A DNA stretch of 64,000 nt from Lactobacillus agrestimuris (lineage in GTDB: Bacteria > Bacillota > Bacilli > Lactobacillales > Lactobacillaceae). Positions 25,241 to 34,677 of the stretch are shown here, in pieces (the first letter of the stretch is position 1; the number at the start of each line of letters is the position of its first letter). A model generated the notes under the pieces. That model saw nothing but the letters and a program-made list of their open reading frames with translations, did not search any database and was not told the DNA's origin. The translations under genes were made by a program, and so were the position numbers. The stretch lies in the NCBI RefSeq assembly GCF_943193025.1, contig NZ_CALPCQ010000008.1, forward strand, positions 23,508-87,507. Reading direction: 5' to 3'.

Positions 25241-26140
25241 TTAAAATTCTCTTCTATTTGGTCCTGATACCACAACTTCTTTTGCAAGATATCGCACTCT
25301 TTGCATCAGTCTTGCTGCTTTAACTGGATCAATTGCATTTCTAGTTTCAGCAAAGTGTTCTTCCAATCTTTCAAAATCAAAATTTGAAGAGAAGAAAGTT
25401 GGCAAAGAATTATCCATTCTTGCCTGCAAAATTACCCCTAATACATCATCACGTGACCATTGACTTAAGCTTTCTGCACCAATATCATCTAAAATTAATA
25501 AATCACAGTCAGAAACTCGGCGAATCTCTTTTTGCAGACTATTATCTTCAAAGTGACTGGTTAAACCTGCAATAAAAGTTGGAACATGCAAGAAAATTAC
25601 TTGCTTGCCCATCGCAGCAATTTGATTAGCTAAACCTGCTAAAATGTAAGTTTTACCAACACCAAAATTACCAGATAAATATAAACCTTGCTGATGTGGA
25701 TTCTTTGTGTATTTAGCTAAGAACGTTTGAATATCTGCCATTACAGACTTTCTTTCATCACTAAAGTCAATTTCACTTAGCTTAACATCATGAAGTCTTT
25801 CAGGAAGATCGATCAATTCTAAATGTCTTTTAGTTGAAAGTTCACGGTCTCGATCTATCTTTTCTTCAGTAGGACGGTAGCGAACATCAATCACATTTCC
25901 ATTAATAAACAATTCAGGTTGATAGCCATCCATAACCTTATTTTTAGAAATTAGCTGCATATGATATTCGAATAAGTTGGTAATACTCGAGGTAATCATT
26001 TTTTTATCAATTTTGGCCTGATTTTTTGATAAAAATTCGCGTACATTAGGATCGTTTAACACTTCAGTAATAATTTCATTCTTATCACCTAAATTACGAT
26101 CTTTTAGAATTTTATTGATAACCGCACCAATCGATTCCAT
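25241..26140 (-). CDS. dnaI: Primosomal helicase loader DnaI
   Basis: A 299-residue AAA+ protein that loads the replicative helicase DnaC (Firmicute naming) at origins and restart forks. The N-terminal domain is followed by Walker A (YLSGNFGVGKTYILAG), Walker B (CDLLILDDIGAE) and an arginine-finger-like RLMQRVRYLA region. It follows dnaB by 8 bp, the conserved Firmicute order nrdR-dnaB-dnaI. GTAGGTGATT precedes the start. Confidence 0.95.
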   Translation of the reverse strand: MESIGAVINKILKDRNLGDKNEIITEVLNDPNVREFLSKNQAKIDKKMITSSITNLFEYHMQLISKNKVMDGYQPELFINGNVIDVRYRPTEEKIDRDRELSTKRHLELIDLPERLHDVKLSEIDFSDERKSVMADIQTFLAKYTKNPHQQGLYLSGNFGVGKTYILAGLANQIAAMGKQVIFLHVPTFIAGLTSHFEDNSLQKEIRRVSDCDLLILDDIGAESLSQWSRDDVLGVILQARMDNSLPTFFSSNFDFERLEEHFAETRNAIDPVKAARLMQRVRYLAKEVVVSGPNRREF

Positions 26141-26148
26141 TTAATCAC

Positions 26149-27495
26149 CTACTTCATTCCACTTTGATCTTCTAAATTCTTGAAGAAATTCTTCAAATCT
26201 TCTGAGTTAACCTTATTGTCAATCTTAGCCTTTTTCTTGCTCCAATCTGTTCCTTGTTCAACTCGCTTAGGTTTTGTATTGCCGTAATAGCGCTTGGGGC
26301 GTTTAGCATCTTGATTTCTTTTCTCTAAATATTGTAATGCTGTCACTGAATTAGTCACACCATGCTGAAGCCAATCATTGGCAATCTTGTAAGCTAAACT
26401 TGGCGTTAAAACAGAATCATAACGTAAGCATGCATAAGTCAAAACATTAATCATATCTGAAGGTAAGCCATATTGATTACCTAAATTATTTAATATTTGC
26501 TTTTCTGCAGCTGTTGCAAAGCCGCCCTTCCGTTCTTTCAAGCGATACAAAAATTCTGCTGGAGCCAAGCTGTTCGCATTTTTTAACAGAGTCTGATTAT
26601 CTTGAGAAAGATTATTAGGAACCTTAACTGGTTCTTTATTTTTCTGCAAATTGGACTGAATATTCTGACGCGTCTTATCCGAACGATAATTATCAGCAAT
26701 TAAACGTTCAATTTCACGAATATCAAGTTCATTTTTTCCATGAAGACTTGGTAAAGTTTCGTTAATAAATTCCTGCTCATTCAGGCCATAGATCTGCATC
26801 AAACCAAGAATTTGATTTTTATTCTGTTCAACTTCTTTAGGGGAGATTTGATACATTTCAAATTGATCTTTCATAAAGTCCCAGTCGACATTATCGTTTT
26901 CATTAATCTTAGCTTGTGCAACATCTTGAATGTTATTCTCTACAGCAGCATTTTGAACATCCATTGATGGACTAATTGCCTCATCCCCTGGCAAACGAAA
27001 TACATCTAAAAAGGAGGCTGAGACATCTTTTGCATTTCTAAATGGCTTTTGATTTTGTTTGGCCTTCTTTGCAAAATAATGACTAAGATCATGAAATTCA
27101 CCAATACCAACTTTTTCTTTCAACAAACTAGCAAGAAGAGGAGTTGCAAAAAACTCCTTTGCACTTGGAACCTTCAAAAGTTGAAAAACAACAATTTGGT
27201 TGACTGTATTTTCAACTAAATAAGTTTTAACCAGGCCCACTCCTTCTAGCTTATGTAAAGATGCAGATAAATCTTTTAATCCACAATCAATTTGCTCTTG
27301 AAGAGAATATATTCCCTTTGAATCAGATAGAATTGCAGTAGGATCAAAATCTTGAATTAAAGTTTGGTATAAAGCTATTCCAGTTGCTCCAACTAACGGC
27401 TGATATAGCTTAATCAAAATTTCTAAATCTTGCGGAAAAATTTCTACTCGATTAGATACAGAAAAAGGTTGTTTGGGATCCGTTATCTCAAACAT
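26149..27495 (-). CDS. dnaB: Replication initiation and membrane attachment protein DnaB
   Basis: A 448-residue helicase co-loader that works with DnaD and DnaI. The N-terminal winged-helix dimerisation domain begins MFEITDPKQPFSVSNRV and contains IKLYQPLVGATGIALYQTL. The C-terminal DDBH2-type domain holds YGLPSDMINVLTYACLRYD and LAYKIANDWLQHGVTN. The basic tail (PKRYYGNTKPKRVEQGTDW) is typical. It overlaps nrdR by a single base and lies 8 bp before dnaI, so the three are co-transcribed. Confidence 0.94.
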   Translation of the reverse strand: MFEITDPKQPFSVSNRVEIFPQDLEILIKLYQPLVGATGIALYQTLIQDFDPTAILSDSKGIYSLQEQIDCGLKDLSASLHKLEGVGLVKTYLVENTVNQIVVFQLLKVPSAKEFFATPLLASLLKEKVGIGEFHDLSHYFAKKAKQNQKPFRNAKDVSASFLDVFRLPGDEAISPSMDVQNAAVENNIQDVAQAKINENDNVDWDFMKDQFEMYQISPKEVEQNKNQILGLMQIYGLNEQEFINETLPSLHGKNELDIREIERLIADNYRSDKTRQNIQSNLQKNKEPVKVPNNLSQDNQTLLKNANSLAPAEFLYRLKERKGGFATAAEKQILNNLGNQYGLPSDMINVLTYACLRYDSVLTPSLAYKIANDWLQHGVTNSVTALQYLEKRNQDAKRPKRYYGNTKPKRVEQGTDWSKKKAKIDNKVNSEDLKNFFKNLEDQSGMK

Positions 27496-27965
27496 TAATT
27501 ATTACCCTTCTCTCTTTTAGCCATCATATCTTCCATTGTCTTCATAAAACTAGACATATCCTTAAATTCACGATAAATAGAAGCAAAACGAATATATGCA
27601 ACATCATCAATTTCGGCTAAGTCATCCATGACAAATTGACCAATCTTTTTGGATGAAATTTCGCTCACGCCTTGTTTTCTAATTTTATTTTCAACATCAT
27701 CAACTAAGCGTTCAAATTGTTCACTAGAAATTGGACGTTTTTGACCAGCGGCCATGACTCCGTGCATAATCTTTTTCCGACTAAATGGTTCACGAGTTCC
27801 ATCATTTTTTATAACTAATAGAGGTGCGGTTTCTACTCTTTCAAAAGTTGTAAAACGAAAACCACAATTTTCACATTCTCTACGACGTCTAATTGCACGA
27901 TTTTCATCACTTGGACGTGAATCAATTACTCGTGAAGCATTTTGATGACAATTTGGGCATTCCAT
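27495..27965 (-). CDS. nrdR: Transcriptional repressor NrdR
   Basis: A 156-residue ATP/dATP-sensing repressor of ribonucleotide reductase genes. The N-terminal zinc ribbon uses MECPNCHQNASRV and ECENCGFRFTTFE with the RRRRECENCG basic segment for DNA contact. The ATP-cone domain covers about 49-139 (LVIKNDGTREPFSRKKIMHG). Length is canonical. NrdR boxes would be expected upstream of nrd operons, which are not in this window. It lies 2 bp after coaE. Confidence 0.97.
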   Translation of the reverse strand: MECPNCHQNASRVIDSRPSDENRAIRRRRECENCGFRFTTFERVETAPLLVIKNDGTREPFSRKKIMHGVMAAGQKRPISSEQFERLVDDVENKIRKQGVSEISSKKIGQFVMDDLAEIDDVAYIRFASIYREFKDMSSFMKTMEDMMAKREKGNN

Positions 27966-27967
27966 AA

Positions 27968-28570
27968 TTAAACCTCGGCTTCGATCTTATTTAATAAATT
28001 ATCTAACTTTTCATATAAATCATTTACTGTACCACTATTAGAAATAACATATGTAGCTTTCACTTCTTTTTCTGATAATGGCATTTGACTATGAATTCTA
28101 GCTATTGCTTGCTCTTTAGTCAAATTATTTCTTTCCATTAAGCGAGTTATCTGCATCTTTTCTGGAAGAGTAATTACTAGAACTTGATCACACATCTTTT
28201 CAGCATGACTTTCAAATAATAGAGGAATATCTAAGATAACTAGTCTACTCTTTTTTGAAATCTCTTGCTTGATTTGCCTATTAATTTCTTCATGAACCAA
28301 TGGATGAGTTATCTTATTTAAAAGCTCTAACTCATTTTGATCATTAAAAACTAGTTGTCCCAGTTTCTTTCGATTAATGGTTTGATCAGAATTTAAATAT
28401 TCTCGACCAAATTGATCTTTAATCTCCTTCCATGCAGGTTTTCCAACTTGATATAAATCATGAGCTATTTGATCTGCATCGATAATGGGAATTCCTTTTT
28501 GTTTTAAAAAATGATCAGCTGTACTTTTTCCAGTAGCAATACCGCCAGTTAAGCCTAAAATTAACGTCAT
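27968..28570 (-). CDS. coaE: Dephospho-CoA kinase
   Basis: A 200-residue kinase for the last step of coenzyme A synthesis. The P-loop is GLTGGIATGKSTADHFL. The CoA-binding part holds IIDADQIAHDLY, LVILDIPLLFES and the lid segment with RLMERN. It overlaps mutM by 4 bases (ATGA) and lies 2 bp before nrdR, the usual polA-mutM-coaE-nrdR arrangement. Confidence 0.97.
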   Translation of the reverse strand: MTLILGLTGGIATGKSTADHFLKQKGIPIIDADQIAHDLYQVGKPAWKEIKDQFGREYLNSDQTINRKKLGQLVFNDQNELELLNKITHPLVHEEINRQIKQEISKKSRLVILDIPLLFESHAEKMCDQVLVITLPEKMQITRLMERNNLTKEQAIARIHSQMPLSEKEVKATYVISNSGTVNDLYEKLDNLLNKIEAEV

Positions 28571-29397
28571 TTATAAATCACCTGACATGTTGGACAAAAT
28601 ACGGTACCTCGGCCATTTACTTTGATCTTTTCAAGGGTATTGCCACAGACAGGACACTCTTCACCACCATGGCCATATACTTCAAGATAATTTTGAAAGC
28701 CACCAGCTTCCCCATTTGCATCTAAATAAGTATGAACAGTTGTACCATGCTTTTCTATAGCCAGTTTTATTTCTTTATTGATAACTTTTCTTAATTCAGA
28801 AATTTTATCATCAGGAATTTTATTGGCAATACTTAACGGATGAATTTTACTTTTCCATAAAACTTCATCAACATAAATATTGCCTAAACCTGCAATTATA
28901 GTCTGATCAAGTAAAGTATTTTTGATATTTTTCTTTTTCTTTTTAAGTTCACTAATGAAGTATTGATCTGTAAACTCTGCGGAATTTGGTTCAACTCCCA
29001 ACTTCCCAATTCCAGTTGTTTGACGCTCTGTACCTGTATCAATTAGCTGCATACGGCCAAACTTCCTCACGTCATTATACCTTAGAGCTGTTCCATCAGT
29101 AAATTCAAACTCGACATGGTCGTGCTTATCCTTTGGTGCATCACTCAAAACTAAATGATACTTACCTTCCATTCTTAAATGAGAAACAATAGTTAAGTTA
29201 TCACTCAATCGAATCAGCAAAAATTTGGCGTAACGGTCAACATCAATGATTTTTTTTCCTTTTAATTCGGAAACAAATTTATCACGGTCGCCAGTTACAA
29301 TATTTGGATACCATAGAGTAACTTTTTTAATTATTTTTCCTTTAACTAAAGGGATTAAACTTCGTCTTACTGTTTCAACCTCTGGCATTTCTGGCAT
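28567..29397 (-). CDS. mutM: Formamidopyrimidine-DNA glycosylase
   Basis: A 276-residue base-excision repair enzyme that removes 8-oxoguanine and cuts the abasic site by beta,delta-elimination. The catalytic N-terminus reads MPEMPEVETVRRSL, where Pro2 (after Met removal) is the nucleophile and Glu3-type acid follows. The H2TH region is GLGNIYVDEVLWKSKIHP. The C-terminal zinc finger uses CPVCGNTLEKI and RGTVFCPTCQ. It begins 8 bp after polA ends, in keeping with a repair operon. Confidence 0.97.
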   Translation of the reverse strand: MPEMPEVETVRRSLIPLVKGKIIKKVTLWYPNIVTGDRDKFVSELKGKKIIDVDRYAKFLLIRLSDNLTIVSHLRMEGKYHLVLSDAPKDKHDHVEFEFTDGTALRYNDVRKFGRMQLIDTGTERQTTGIGKLGVEPNSAEFTDQYFISELKKKKKNIKNTLLDQTIIAGLGNIYVDEVLWKSKIHPLSIANKIPDDKISELRKVINKEIKLAIEKHGTTVHTYLDANGEAGGFQNYLEVYGHGGEECPVCGNTLEKIKVNGRGTVFCPTCQVIYK

Positions 29398-29405
29398 CTA
29401 ATCAC

Positions 29406-32069
29406 CTACTTTGCATCGTACCAAGTATGACCCCAACCTGAATCGGCAACTAACGGAACATCCAATTTAACTGCTGATTGCATTACTTCCGGAACGATCT
29501 TTTTCATTGTTTCCAATTCATCTTTTGGTACATCAAAAATTAATTCATCGTGTACTTGCAAGACCATCTTAGACTTCAAATGCATCTCATCAAGCTTCTT
29601 TTGCATATTAATCATCGCAATCTTGATAATATCAGCAGCTGAACCTTGAATTGGTGAATTAATCGCTGTTCTTTCGGCAAATGATCTTACATTGAAGTTC
29701 TTAGCGTGAATATCTGGAAGATATCTTCTTCTATGCATAATAGTTTCTGCATAGCCTTTTTCACGCGCTTCTTTAACTGCCTTATCCATATATGTTCTAA
29801 TTTCTGGATATTGTTCAAAGTAATTGTCAATAAATTCCTTGGCCTGCTTTCTTGAAATGCCAAGATTTTTGGCCAAACCATAATCAGAAATCCCATAAAC
29901 GATTCCAAAGTTAACAGCCTTAGCGTGTCGACGCATAAGTGGAGTTACTTCATCTGGTGAATCTAAATTAAAAATTCTCATTGCAGTATGTGAGTGAATA
30001 TCGTAACCAGTCCTAAATGCTTCTTGCATATTCTTATCACCTGAAACATGCGCAAGAACACGTAGCTCAATTTGTGAGTAATCACATGAGAAAATATAGC
30101 CATCTGATTCAGTTGGTACAAATGCCTTACGAATCTGCTTGCCTTCTTCGGTTCTGGTAGGGATATTTTGTAAGTTTGGATCAACAGATGATAATCTTCC
30201 TGTTGCTGTAAGTGTTTGGAGATAACGAGTATGAACACGACCATCTGATTGAATTACATCAAGAAGCCCTTTAACGTAAGTTGATTGAATCTTAGCAATT
30301 TGACGATAGTCAAGAATCTCGCTAACAATTGGACTTTGCGTCTTTAATTTATCTAAAACTTCTACAGAAGTAGAGTAACCTGTTTTAGTTTTCTTAATTG
30401 GTGGGAGATTTAACTTTTCAAATAAAATATGTCCCAATTGCTTAGGCGAATTAATGTTAAATTCTTCTCCAGCTTGTCGATAAATCTTATTTTCAAGTTC
30501 AGTTAAACGAACTGCAAAGTCATTTTCAAGTTGCTTAAGTGTACTTGGAAGAACCTTCATACCGGTGATTTCCATTTTTGCCAATACAAAAGCTACCGGA
30601 ATTTCAATTGCGTCATATAAGTCATCTTGTTCATGATCTTTCAACTTCTTCAAAAGTTCTGGCTTTAATTTATCAATAACACTAACTTTAGCAGCTAAAT
30701 GGCGATACAATTCTTCATCTTCTGGAATAGCTTGCTTTTTACCTTTTCCATAAACTTCAATATCGGTCTTAACTGAGTAATCATCATAAAGGTGAGCAAC
30801 TTCACCAACATCATTAGGATTGTTTTCGTTATTTACAAGATAAGATGCAAGAAGCATATCGTAGTCGATTCCACCTACTTCAACATCAAGTCGGTGCATC
30901 CCAACGAAAGTACGCTTAAGATCAAAAACATTCTTTTTGATTGTCTTATTTTCAAGAATTCCCCTTAAAGGTTGCTCATTTAAAAGTGCTAAATCTTTAG
31001 AAACATAAACCTTGTCATTAACCTTAAGACTAAAGCCGACAAATGGCGCAAGATGATAATTATCACCTAACATTTCTAAATAAAAGGCAATTTCTTTAGT
31101 TGAAAGATTTTCAAGATCGGCTAAATTATCTGTAGTTAATTCAATATATTTATAATTTTCTGTTCCAGTACTTTCTTCTTCAGCATCTGGATCTTGATCA
31201 AGTTGGGCTAAAAACTTCTTAAAACCTAGCTTTTCATATAAAGTTCTTAGTTTTTCATAGTCAACGTCTTTAATCTTAGTATCAGCTAAAGTTACTTCTA
31301 CTGGTGAATCACGATCAATTGTTGCTAACTTTTTAGCTAAGAAGGCCTTATCCTTATCATTAATCAGATTTTCCTTAAGTTTGGACTTCTTCATTTCATC
31401 AACGTGCTCATACAGCCCTTCAACTGAACCATACTTTTGAATAAGTTTGGAAGCAGTCTTTGGTCCAACCTTAGTAACGCCAGGATAGTTATCTGAACTA
31501 TCACCCATCAAAGCCTTCATATCAATGAATTCAGTTGGTGTAACACCATTTACTTCTTTCATGTGTTCTGGAGTATAAGCTTCTGTGTCACCAACACCGT
31601 TTTTAGTGATTAAAACTGTAACCTTATCTGAAGCAAGTTGAGTTAGGTCACGATCCCCGGTTACGATATCAACATCATATCCGGCCTCTTCACCCATTTT
31701 TGATAAAGTACCAATAATGTCATCTGCTTCATAATTCTTTAATTCATAACTTTTAATTCCTAAATCGGCAAGTAATTCCTTGATAATTGGCATTTGTTCA
31801 AGAAGCTCACTTGGAGTTTTTTGGCGACCTCCCTTGTAATCTTGGTACATCTTCGTTCTAAATGTAACTTTACCTGCATCAAAAGCTACCAAGATATTAG
31901 TTGGCTTGACTTGCTTTAAAATTTCGTCAAGCATGTTCTTAAAAGTATAAATTGCATTGGTATGCAAACCGTCTGGACTAGTAAAGCGATCAAGTTGACG
32001 GTATAACGCATAAAAGGCACGAAAGGCCACTGAATTTCCGTCAATTAAAAGTAATTTCTTTTGTGCCAT
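29406..32069 (-). CDS. polA: DNA polymerase I
   Basis: An 887-residue repair and Okazaki-fragment polymerase. The 5' nuclease domain (about 1-290) shows LLIDGNSVAFRAFYAL, FDAGKVTFR and the metal-binding IVTGDRDLTQL, ALMGDSSDNYPGV. The middle 3'-5' exonuclease-like domain does not show clear catalytic Asp/Glu motifs, as in many Bacillus-type enzymes; I judge it inactive by eye only. The polymerase domain has motif A (FSCDYSQIELRVLAH), motif B (RRHAKAVNFGIVYG) and motif C (LQVHDELIFDV). It leads mutM-coaE-nrdR-dnaB-dnaI. Confidence 0.98.
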   Translation of the reverse strand: MAQKKLLLIDGNSVAFRAFYALYRQLDRFTSPDGLHTNAIYTFKNMLDEILKQVKPTNILVAFDAGKVTFRTKMYQDYKGGRQKTPSELLEQMPIIKELLADLGIKSYELKNYEADDIIGTLSKMGEEAGYDVDIVTGDRDLTQLASDKVTVLITKNGVGDTEAYTPEHMKEVNGVTPTEFIDMKALMGDSSDNYPGVTKVGPKTASKLIQKYGSVEGLYEHVDEMKKSKLKENLINDKDKAFLAKKLATIDRDSPVEVTLADTKIKDVDYEKLRTLYEKLGFKKFLAQLDQDPDAEEESTGTENYKYIELTTDNLADLENLSTKEIAFYLEMLGDNYHLAPFVGFSLKVNDKVYVSKDLALLNEQPLRGILENKTIKKNVFDLKRTFVGMHRLDVEVGGIDYDMLLASYLVNNENNPNDVGEVAHLYDDYSVKTDIEVYGKGKKQAIPEDEELYRHLAAKVSVIDKLKPELLKKLKDHEQDDLYDAIEIPVAFVLAKMEITGMKVLPSTLKQLENDFAVRLTELENKIYRQAGEEFNINSPKQLGHILFEKLNLPPIKKTKTGYSTSVEVLDKLKTQSPIVSEILDYRQIAKIQSTYVKGLLDVIQSDGRVHTRYLQTLTATGRLSSVDPNLQNIPTRTEEGKQIRKAFVPTESDGYIFSCDYSQIELRVLAHVSGDKNMQEAFRTGYDIHSHTAMRIFNLDSPDEVTPLMRRHAKAVNFGIVYGISDYGLAKNLGISRKQAKEFIDNYFEQYPEIRTYMDKAVKEAREKGYAETIMHRRRYLPDIHAKNFNVRSFAERTAINSPIQGSAADIIKIAMINMQKKLDEMHLKSKMVLQVHDELIFDVPKDELETMKKIVPEVMQSAVKLDVPLVADSGWGHTWYDAK

Positions 32070-32159
32070 AATATCTCCTCTATTTTTTCAATTGAAAATT
32101 TCTCTATTAACTATTTTACCAGTTTTAATCTATGGTTTCAGTTTCTTAATATAAAAGCA

Positions 32160-32197
32160 AAAATAAGGACACCAAGAAACTCTTGGCATCCTTATAA
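32160..32197 (-). terminator. Intrinsic terminator of murC
   Basis: ATAAGGATGCCAAGA pairs with TCTTGGTGTCCTTAT (one G-T pair) and is followed leftward by TTTTTG. It separates murC from the polA promoter region. Confidence 0.85.
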
Positions 32198-32211
32198 GAT
32201 AAAATTGTTAA

Positions 32212-33525
32212 TTAAAGTAACTTTTCGTATGCATCTTCATACTTAGGGATATCTCCAGCTCCCATGAATACAACAACGGCATTCTTATGCTTAGTCAAAT
32301 CTGCAATATTATCGAGGTCGATTACTTCTGAATCAGGAATATTAGCAGTTAAGTCTTCACTAGAGATATCACCATTTGCTTCACGAGCTGAAGCATAGAT
32401 TGGAGTGATATATGCTTTATCTACCCCACGCAAAATTTCTTCAAAGTCCTTTTGATATTTCTTAGTTCTAGAGAATGTATGAGGTTGGAAAACAACAACC
32501 AATTCTTTATCTGGGAACTTCTGACGAGCTGCTTGAATTGTAGCCTTCATTTCAGTTGGGTGGTGTGCATAGTCATCGATAACTGCAATATCGCCAAAGT
32601 CTTTTTCACTGAATCTTCTCTTGGCACCCTTAAATGTCAAAAGTCCCTTCTTAATATCTTCCATTGGTACTTTTTCAGTATATGCGACCGCAATTACGGC
32701 TGTAGCATTTAAAATACTGTGATCACCAAATAATGGAATTTCAAATCTACCTAAATCCTCACCATGAGTTACAACATTAAAACTTGAACCAGTTGTTGTC
32801 TTTTCAATCTTAACAGCTTGAAAATCATCTGTATCACTGAAACCATAAGTGTATTTAGGAATATCTGTTTTAAGGCTTTGAAGACGCTTATCATCGCCCC
32901 AAACAAAGAGTCCCTTCTTAGTTTGATCAGCAGCGGTTTGGAATGCGCTGGTGTAATCATCTTGATCCTTAAAGTAATCAGGGTGATCAAAGTCAATGTT
33001 GGTCATGATTTGATAATCTGGGTGATATGCTAAAAAGTGACGACGGTATTCATCTGCTTCGTAGACAAAAAAGCGTGACCCTTCAACTCCCTTACCGCGA
33101 CCATCACCGATAAGATATGAAGTTGGTGCAATTTCACCAAGAACGTGAGCTAAAAGACTAGTAGTTGAAGTCTTACCGTGAGTTCCGGCAACACCGATAC
33201 TAGTGTGCATTTGCACAATTTCTTCAACAGTATCTGGATATGATTGCCATTCAACACCTTTATCCATACAAGCAGCAACTTCAACATTATCTTGCTTAAA
33301 TGCATTACCTTTAACAATTACTTGTTCATCATTACTCTTGATATTATTTGCACTAAAGTTTTTAACTTCAATACCAGCTTTTTCAAGTGGTACTTGAGTG
33401 AAAGTGTACTTCTCAATATCACTTCCGGCAACTTTATAACCAAGGTCATGTAAGACTAAGGCTAAGGCAGCCATACCTGTACCTTTGATACCAATGAACC
33501 AAATTTGTTTATTTTTATCTAACAT
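32212..33525 (-). CDS. murC: UDP-N-acetylmuramate--L-alanine ligase
   Basis: A 437-residue Mur ligase that adds the first L-Ala to UDP-MurNAc. The N-terminal nucleotide-sugar domain starts WFIGIKGTGMAALALVLHDLG. The central ATPase has the P-loop GVAGTHGKTSTTSLLAHVLG and the metal ligands of NIDFDHPDYFKD. The C-terminal domain has DDYAHHPTEMKATIQAAR and VFQPHTFSRTK. The start is the ATG at 33525 with GGAG ahead; an in-frame TTG five codons upstream overlaps that site. It is single and ends in its own terminator. Confidence 0.97.
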   Translation of the reverse strand: MLDKNKQIWFIGIKGTGMAALALVLHDLGYKVAGSDIEKYTFTQVPLEKAGIEVKNFSANNIKSNDEQVIVKGNAFKQDNVEVAACMDKGVEWQSYPDTVEEIVQMHTSIGVAGTHGKTSTTSLLAHVLGEIAPTSYLIGDGRGKGVEGSRFFVYEADEYRRHFLAYHPDYQIMTNIDFDHPDYFKDQDDYTSAFQTAADQTKKGLFVWGDDKRLQSLKTDIPKYTYGFSDTDDFQAVKIEKTTTGSSFNVVTHGEDLGRFEIPLFGDHSILNATAVIAVAYTEKVPMEDIKKGLLTFKGAKRRFSEKDFGDIAVIDDYAHHPTEMKATIQAARQKFPDKELVVVFQPHTFSRTKKYQKDFEEILRGVDKAYITPIYASAREANGDISSEDLTANIPDSEVIDLDNIADLTKHKNAVVVFMGAGDIPKYEDAYEKLL

Positions 33526-33585
33526 AATAATTTTCTCCAAAATATCGCAAAATACTCGCTTATCATTTTACCATTTTTGGGCAAA

Positions 33586-33612
33586 AAAAGAGTCTCATTT
33601 CGAGACTCAATT
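33586..33612 (-). terminator. Intrinsic terminator after ytpR
   Basis: GAGTCTC pairs with GAGACTC around five bases and is followed leftward by seven T residues. Confidence 0.88.
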
Positions 33613-33615
33613 TTA

Positions 33616-34263
33616 TTATAAAGTGATTTTTCCGCTAACGATCAATTCATCGCATTTAGTTGGTTCAAATTCGTCCCCAACTTGGAAATCATCTGGAACA
33701 ACCATAATACCACGCTTTTGAGGTGCATGTGGCAAACCGAGTTCGCGAGCTGAACAAATCATACCGTATGAATCAACACCGCGAAGTTCACCTGGCCAAA
33801 TTTGTTGGCCATTTGGCATCAAAGTACCTGGTAAAGCTACAACAACTTTTTGTCCTTGAGCAATATTTGGTGCACCACAAACGATTTGGTGTTCTTCACC
33901 GTCACCAACTTCAACAGTTGTTACGTGAAGGTGATCTGAATCTGGGTGTGATTCACAAGTCTTAACATAACCATATACCAAAGTTGGCTTGCCATATTCA
34001 AGCTTGTCGTCAAAGCCTGCATCTGCAAGCTTCTTGTTCAAAGCATTAAGTTCTTCATCATTAAGCTTAACTTGTCCGTTAGGCAACTTATCGTAATCAA
34101 TTATCTTATCAACATCAAAGATATTAAAACCAGTTACGTTACCATCTTCGTCAGTTACGCGAGTGACACCGTCTTTTTCTTCAAACTTACTTTGACCCTT
34201 ACCTTGTGCCAAGATAACAATTAAAGTATTTGGATAAGCTTGTTTATTAATGCTAGTGATCAT
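33616..34263 (-). CDS. ytpR: YtpR-family tRNA-binding (EMAP/OB-fold) protein
   Basis: A 215-residue protein with an N-terminal DUF4479-type half and a C-terminal tRNA-binding OB fold, like the N-domain of phenylalanyl-tRNA synthetase beta. The OB fold is seen in LVYGYVKTCESHPDSDHLHVTTVEVGD, given in part as YVKTCESHPDSDHLHVTTV, then IVCGAPNIAQGQKVVVALPG and ICSARELGLP. Free-standing YtpR proteins have been linked to tRNA handling or editing; the exact task is unknown. It precedes no synthetase here. AGGAGA lies upstream. It shares the transcript with the thioredoxin-like gene 17 bp away. Confidence 0.9.
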   Translation of the reverse strand: MITSINKQAYPNTLIVILAQGKGQSKFEEKDGVTRVTDEDGNVTGFNIFDVDKIIDYDKLPNGQVKLNDEELNALNKKLADAGFDDKLEYGKPTLVYGYVKTCESHPDSDHLHVTTVEVGDGEEHQIVCGAPNIAQGQKVVVALPGTLMPNGQQIWPGELRGVDSYGMICSARELGLPHAPQKRGIMVVPDDFQVGDEFEPTKCDELIVSGKITL

Positions 34264-34280
34264 TTCTTTTTGTCTCCTCT

Positions 34281-34601
34281 TTAGTCAAGTGACCGCAAGA
34301 AATTTTCTACTTGTTCTTTTGTTTTACGGTCCTTATTTACTAGTCTACCAATTTCTTGTCCATCTTGGTAGACAACAAATGAAGGAATTCCCATAATCAT
34401 TAATTCTTTTGCAATATCAATTGAACCATCGCGGTCAATATTATAGAATTTTGCATTTGGAAAATCCTTTTCGATCTCTGGCATAAAAGGATCTAAGAAG
34501 CGGCAGTCTGGGCACCAATCCGCAGAAAATTCTAGGACAACGCGTCCATCCTTAATAATCTTTTCTAAACCTTCATGATCTAATTCTTTGATCTTTTCCA
34601 T
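34281..34601 (-). CDS. Thioredoxin-family protein (YtpP-like)
   Basis: A 106-residue thioredoxin-fold protein of the cytoplasm. The active site is Trp29-Cys30-Pro-Asp-Cys33, not the WCGPC of true thioredoxin, so its redox potential will differ. The cis-Pro loop MGIPSFVVYQDGQEI is intact. The WCPDC type matches the Bacillus YtpP family. It lies directly upstream of ytpR, the same pairing as ytpP-ytpR in B. subtilis, which supports the name. The reductant is probably the normal thioredoxin or bacillithiol-free thiol pool; this is inference. Confidence 0.9.
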   Translation of the reverse strand: MEKIKELDHEGLEKIIKDGRVVLEFSADWCPDCRFLDPFMPEIEKDFPNAKFYNIDRDGSIDIAKELMIMGIPSFVVYQDGQEIGRLVNKDRKTKEQVENFLRSLD

Positions 34602-34677
34602 TTTTTGTCCACCTCTATAATTACTTACTATTTACAAGTATTTTAATTAAGGAGCAAGAAAATTGCAAGTAGTTTGG

